A stretch of DNA of 5,921 nucleotides from an uncultured Pelolinea sp. GTDB lineage: Bacteria > Chloroflexota > Anaerolineae > Anaerolineales > Anaerolineaceae. The notes under the pieces were generated by a model. That model was not told the DNA's origin, did not search any database, and saw only the letters and a list, made by a program, of their open reading frames with translations. The DNA lies in contig CALGUJ010000306.1 in the NCBI GenBank assembly GCA_937902055.1, forward strand, positions 1 to 5,921. The letters are read 5' to 3'. Below, piece after piece: positions 5,432-5,921 of the stretch (the stretch's first letter is position 1; every line of letters begins with the position of its first letter). A program made the position numbers and the translations under genes.

Positions 5432-5921
5432 ATGGCAACTTCCTATCTCTTTTTCTCGGGCAAAGGTGGGGTCGGAAAGACCTCGATGGCCTGCACGCAC
5501 GCGGTCCGGCTGGCAGAGCAGGGCCAGAAAACCCTGATTGTGACCACCGACCCGGCCTCCAACCTGGCAGACGTCTTTGAGCAGTCGATAGGCCACCAAA
5601 TCACCGCGATCCAGGGCATCGCCAACCTGTGGGCCATGGAGATCGACCCCGATAAAGCTACGCAGGAGTACATCGACCGGGCCATGGCGCCCCTGCGCGC
5701 TGCCTTCCCACCCCAAATTGTGCAGGTGATGGAAGAACAGATGAGCGGCCCATGCACCGCGGAAGTTGCCGCTTTCGACCGCTTCACCGACTTTCTCGAG
5801 GCTCCTGAAAAGGATGCTTTGGTTTTCGACGTGGTCATCTTTGACACAGCCCCAACCGGCCACACGATCCGCCTGCTGGAACTGCCGGCGGAATGGAGCC
5901 AGTCGATCGACGCCGCCAGCG
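5432..5921 (+). CDS. arsA: ArsA arsenite-stimulated efflux ATPase (N-terminal part, cut by window edge)
   Basis: The first 163 codons plus one base of an ArsA/Get3-family P-loop ATPase; the gene runs off the window, so full length and the presence of one or two ATPase halves cannot be judged. It has the deviant Walker A GKGGVGKT (10-17), switch I-type TTDPASNL (38-45), and the ArsA signature DTAPTGHT (138-145) followed by IRLLELP. C108 in SGPCTAEVAAF aligns with metalloid-binding C113 of R773 ArsA, which favours ArsA over a tail-anchored-protein Get3. It would power As(III) extrusion through a membrane partner (ArsB or Acr3), expected downstream. GGAAAG (5422-5427) at the end of arsD serves as ribosome site, and the ATG follows the arsD stop by one base, so expression is coupled. 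By eye its codons are richer in G/C at third positions than those of arsR. Confidence 0.94.
   Translation, partial: MATSYLFFSGKGGVGKTSMACTHAVRLAEQGQKTLIVTTDPASNLADVFEQSIGHQITAIQGIANLWAMEIDPDKATQEYIDRAMAPLRAAFPPQIVQVMEEQMSGPCTAEVAAFDRFTDFLEAPEKDALVFDVVIFDTAPTGHTIRLLELPAEWSQSIDAAS

Noticed and set aside
5207..5865. Minus-strand open frames opposite arsD and arsA
   Set aside because: They are antisense to clear arsD/arsA coding sequence with intact motifs, and their low-complexity translations match no family I know.

Overview
The window reads as bacterial chromosomal DNA of moderate GC (roughly mid-50s percent, by eye), with eight genes, all on the + strand and tightly packed. I see no rRNA, tRNA, CRISPR array, insertion sequence or other mobile-element gene. 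No lineage-diagnostic gene is present. The ArsD and ArsA sequences and the ThiF-rhodanese fusion would fit Chloroflexota or another Gram-positive-like environmental bacterium, but that is a weak inference from remembered family resemblance.

Region 1 (1-3315) is a regulated small-molecule cassette. A MarR-type repressor gene (74-550) follows a strong sigma-70-type promoter whose -10 box lies inside an inverted repeat. The same core, TTGTA-N3-TACAAATT, recurs between marR and the next gene, which suggests one regulator controlling itself and the genes after it. Next come a class I SAM-dependent methyltransferase (628-1287), a 12-helix DHA1-type MFS exporter (1315-2592) and a second, paralogous methyltransferase (2638-3315). 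Two related methyltransferases on either side of an exporter, under a MarR protein, suggest a modify-and-export resistance or detoxification unit. Its substrate is unknown.

Region 2 (3378-4526) is a MoeB/ThiF-type adenylyltransferase fused to a C-terminal rhodanese domain. This is a sulfur-transfer enzyme that normally charges a ubiquitin-like sulfur carrier protein. No carrier gene is visible. It could be read from the upstream cassette or on its own.

Region 3 (about 4594-5921) is the start of an arsenic-resistance operon. An extended -10 promoter overlaid by an ArsR-type dyad precedes arsR, then arsD (arsenite metallochaperone), then arsA (arsenite-stimulated pump ATPase). The window edge cuts arsA. 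A membrane pump (ArsB or Acr3) and perhaps ArsC would be expected further downstream.

The most interesting point is the juxtaposition: an uncharacterised methyltransferase-MFS-methyltransferase cassette with its own MarR circuit directly beside an ars operon. The MarR protein has a C-terminal Cys-Cys pair, and each methyltransferase has a single cysteine in a shared GGCR motif. A role in handling arsenicals or other thiol-reactive compounds is therefore testable but unproven.
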